Below are positions 62,837-64,000 of a stretch of DNA of 64,000 bases, in pieces (position 1 is the first letter of the stretch; every line of letters begins with the position of its first letter). The stretch is from assembly GCA_947259215.1 (NCBI GenBank), contig CAMYLJ010000011.1:176531-240530 (forward strand). The letters run 5' to 3'. A model generated the notes under the pieces. The model was not told where the DNA came from and searched no databases. It worked only from the letters and a program-made list of their open reading frames with translations. This DNA is from an uncultured delta proteobacterium. Its GTDB lineage: Bacteria > Myxococcota_A > UBA9160 > JAFDET01. Made by a program: the position numbers and the translations under genes.

Positions 62837-63274
62837 GTGCCGCCGGTGCCCGACGCGCTGGCCAGCACCAACGCGGCCCTCAACGCCGCCGCGGCCCTGC
62901 TGCTGTGGCGGGGGCGCGGGCTCGCGCGCCGCGGCCGGGTGGACGCCCACCGCCGCGTGATGCTCTGCGCCTTCGCGCTGTCGGCGCTGTTCCTGGCGCT
63001 GTATCTGGCCCGCAAGCTGGTCTTCGGCTTCGAGAGCCACAGCTTCCACGCGGCGGGCGCCGCGAAGGCCGCCTACCTGTTGCTGCTGGCGAGCCACGTG
63101 GTGCTCGCCATGACGGTCCCGCTGCTGGCCATCCTGCTGATCCGCCTGGGGCTGGCGGACCGCCGCGACGCGCACCGCCGACTGGCCCGTTGGGCCTGGC
63201 CGGTGTGGATGTACGTCTCGGTCACGGGCGTCGTGCTGTACGTCCTGCTCTACCACCTGAATCCGGGCACCTGA
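62837..63274 (+). CDS. DUF420-type membrane protein
   Basis: The 145-residue protein has four transmembrane helices. It starts LASTNAALNAAAALLLWRGR and has conserved His positions in DAHRRVM, HSFHAAG, SHVVLAM and DAHRRLARW, the pattern of DUF420 (YozB/CtaM-like) proteins. Relatives are often found with cytochrome oxidase and help its assembly. The downstream diheme cytochrome c supports a respiratory role. The GTG start lies 2 bases after the leuS stop. Confidence 0.8.
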   Translation: MPPVPDALASTNAALNAAAALLLWRGRGLARRGRVDAHRRVMLCAFALSALFLALYLARKLVFGFESHSFHAAGAAKAAYLLLLASHVVLAMTVPLLAILLIRLGLADRRDAHRRLARWAWPVWMYVSVTGVVLYVLLYHLNPGT

Positions 63275-63454
63275 CCGAGGCCCCGAGGGGGAATCGAGCC
63301 TTCGCCCAGGTGCGGTGGAATGCCGCAACTCCCCGTCAACCCCCAGGGATTGGCGGATGGGCGCCCGATTGGCTAACGATCCCCCCGGCCGGAAACACGT
63401 TCCTCTCCGAGCGGTCCGGCCATTCTTTTTCGGGCCTCTGCGAGCGGGGAGATC

Positions 63455-64000
63455 GTGCGGAAGATCGACGTCCTGGTGCTGCTATTCGCCCTCGGGATCG
63501 CGGGCGTGCTCGTCACCAGCACCTACGCCCAGGCCGAAGCCGAAGCCCCGATCGAGCCGGATCTGGCGCGCGGCGAGGAGCTCTTCGAGCTGTGCGCCCA
63601 GTGCCACGGGTCCGCGGGCGCGGGGAACCAGCTCATCGAGGCGCCTGCCATCGCCGGGCTTCCCGCCTGGTACGTGGAGGCCCAGGTCCGGAACTTCCGC
63701 GGCGGGGTGCGCGGCGCCCACCCGGACGACTACGCCGGCCTGCGCATGCGGCCCATGGGCCGGATGATGCACGACGACCAGAAGCTCGTGGACGTGACGC
63801 ACTACGCGGCCAGCCTGGACCCGGTCATGCCCGCGGCCACCCTGCAAGGCGACGCCGCGCGGGGCAAGGAGCACTACCAGCAGGTGTGCGTCACCTGCCA
63901 CGGCGCCGACGGCCGCGGCAACGAGGCGCTGCACGCGCCGCCCCTGCTGAACAACAGCGACTGGTACATGGTGGCGCAGCTCAAGAAGTTCAAGTCGGGC
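63455..64000 (+). CDS. Diheme cytochrome c, c4-like, truncated at window end
   Basis: The first 182 residues are present. A signal peptide (about 1-26; VLVLLFALGIAGVLVTSTYA) precedes two cytochrome c domains with heme sites CAQCH (47-51) and CVTCH (145-149). Each domain repeats LPAWYVEAQVRNFRGG / SDWYMVAQLKKFKSG, as in cytochrome c4. Axial Met candidates lie in the RMRPMGRMM region. It carries electrons in the periplasm, probably to a terminal oxidase encoded beyond the window. The GTG start follows GGGGAG. Confidence 0.85.
   Translation, partial: MRKIDVLVLLFALGIAGVLVTSTYAQAEAEAPIEPDLARGEELFELCAQCHGSAGAGNQLIEAPAIAGLPAWYVEAQVRNFRGGVRGAHPDDYAGLRMRPMGRMMHDDQKLVDVTHYAASLDPVMPAATLQGDAARGKEHYQQVCVTCHGADGRGNEALHAPPLLNNSDWYMVAQLKKFKSG

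Noticed and set aside
58064-63274. Very long plus-strand open frame across the RND end, the ppsR antisense and leuS
   Set aside because: It is a composition artefact of high GC third positions; only its final part, the DUF420 protein, is real.
1-64000. CRISPR arrays, rRNA, tRNA, transposase or phage genes
   Set aside because: I looked for regular spaced repeats, conserved RNA arms and DDE or integrase motifs and found none.

Overview
The window is about 64 kb of very GC-rich bacterial DNA with densely packed genes on both strands. There is no rRNA, tRNA, CRISPR array, transposase or phage gene. The gene set suggests an uncultured, respiring deltaproteobacterial lineage (Myxococcota- or Binatota-like). 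It includes paired acyl-CoA dehydrogenases, an RND/MMPL-type exporter, a haloalkane dehalogenase, a CaiB-type CoA-transferase, a four-subunit Frd-type complex II, a PEP-CTERM protein, a CHASE2-adenylyl cyclase and a diheme cytochrome c. The taxonomic placement is an inference from gene content, not from a marker gene.

Layout. 1-10.6 kb: a truncated radical-SAM-like gene, an FHA-SHOCT protein, a haloalkane dehalogenase coupled to a short-chain dehydrogenase (SDR), a membrane sulfatase-fold enzyme, a TetR/ferritin-like diiron pair with two identical operators, moaC, a rhodanese, an alpha/beta hydrolase, FabG and a NUDIX hydrolase. 10.6-16.6 kb: a PEP-CTERM protein, then a three-gene operon of outer-membrane TPR/beta-barrel protein, periplasmic FecR-domain protein and CHASE2-adenylyl cyclase. 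This operon is the best candidate for an undescribed envelope-to-cAMP signalling system. 16.6-24 kb: a tightly coupled minus-strand operon ilvD-pabB-response regulator-histidine kinase-S9 peptidase. 24-31.6 kb: an MFS permease, a DHH phosphoesterase, bolA, and two divergent pairs of heteromeric-type acyl-CoA dehydrogenases. 31.6-34.1 kb: a secreted His-rich protein, a 2OG-Fe(II) oxygenase and a CoA-transferase. 34.2-45.7 kb: a cell-surface polysaccharide region (GT39, GT4, O-antigen ligase-like protein, two SGNH proteins, two methyltransferases, a transglutaminase-like protein, two secreted proteins). 45.7-49 kb: frdABCD. 49-56 kb: a frameshifted SDR, a large secreted alpha/beta-hydrolase-like protein, aguA/aguB (agmatine to putrescine), a NYN nuclease and a 2-hydroxyacid dehydrogenase. 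56-64 kb: a frameshifted RND exporter, the PEP-synthase regulatory kinase/phosphorylase, leuS, a DUF420 membrane protein and a truncated diheme cytochrome c.

Three features run through the window. First, at least eleven genes have a TANNNN -10-like box only 5-10 bases before the start codon, which predicts leaderless transcripts. Second, a 112-base structured repeat occurs twice, with covarying hairpins: once between genes, and once in frame inside pabB. Third, three genes (MFS, SDR, RND) carry small deletion-type frameshifts, which are either real decay or assembly error.

Genes work together in several places: fatty or steroid-like acyl-CoA oxidation (ACAD pairs, CaiB, SDRs), putrescine synthesis (aguA/aguB), surface glycan assembly and decoration (34-45 kb), and respiration (frdABCD, DUF420 protein, cytochrome c).
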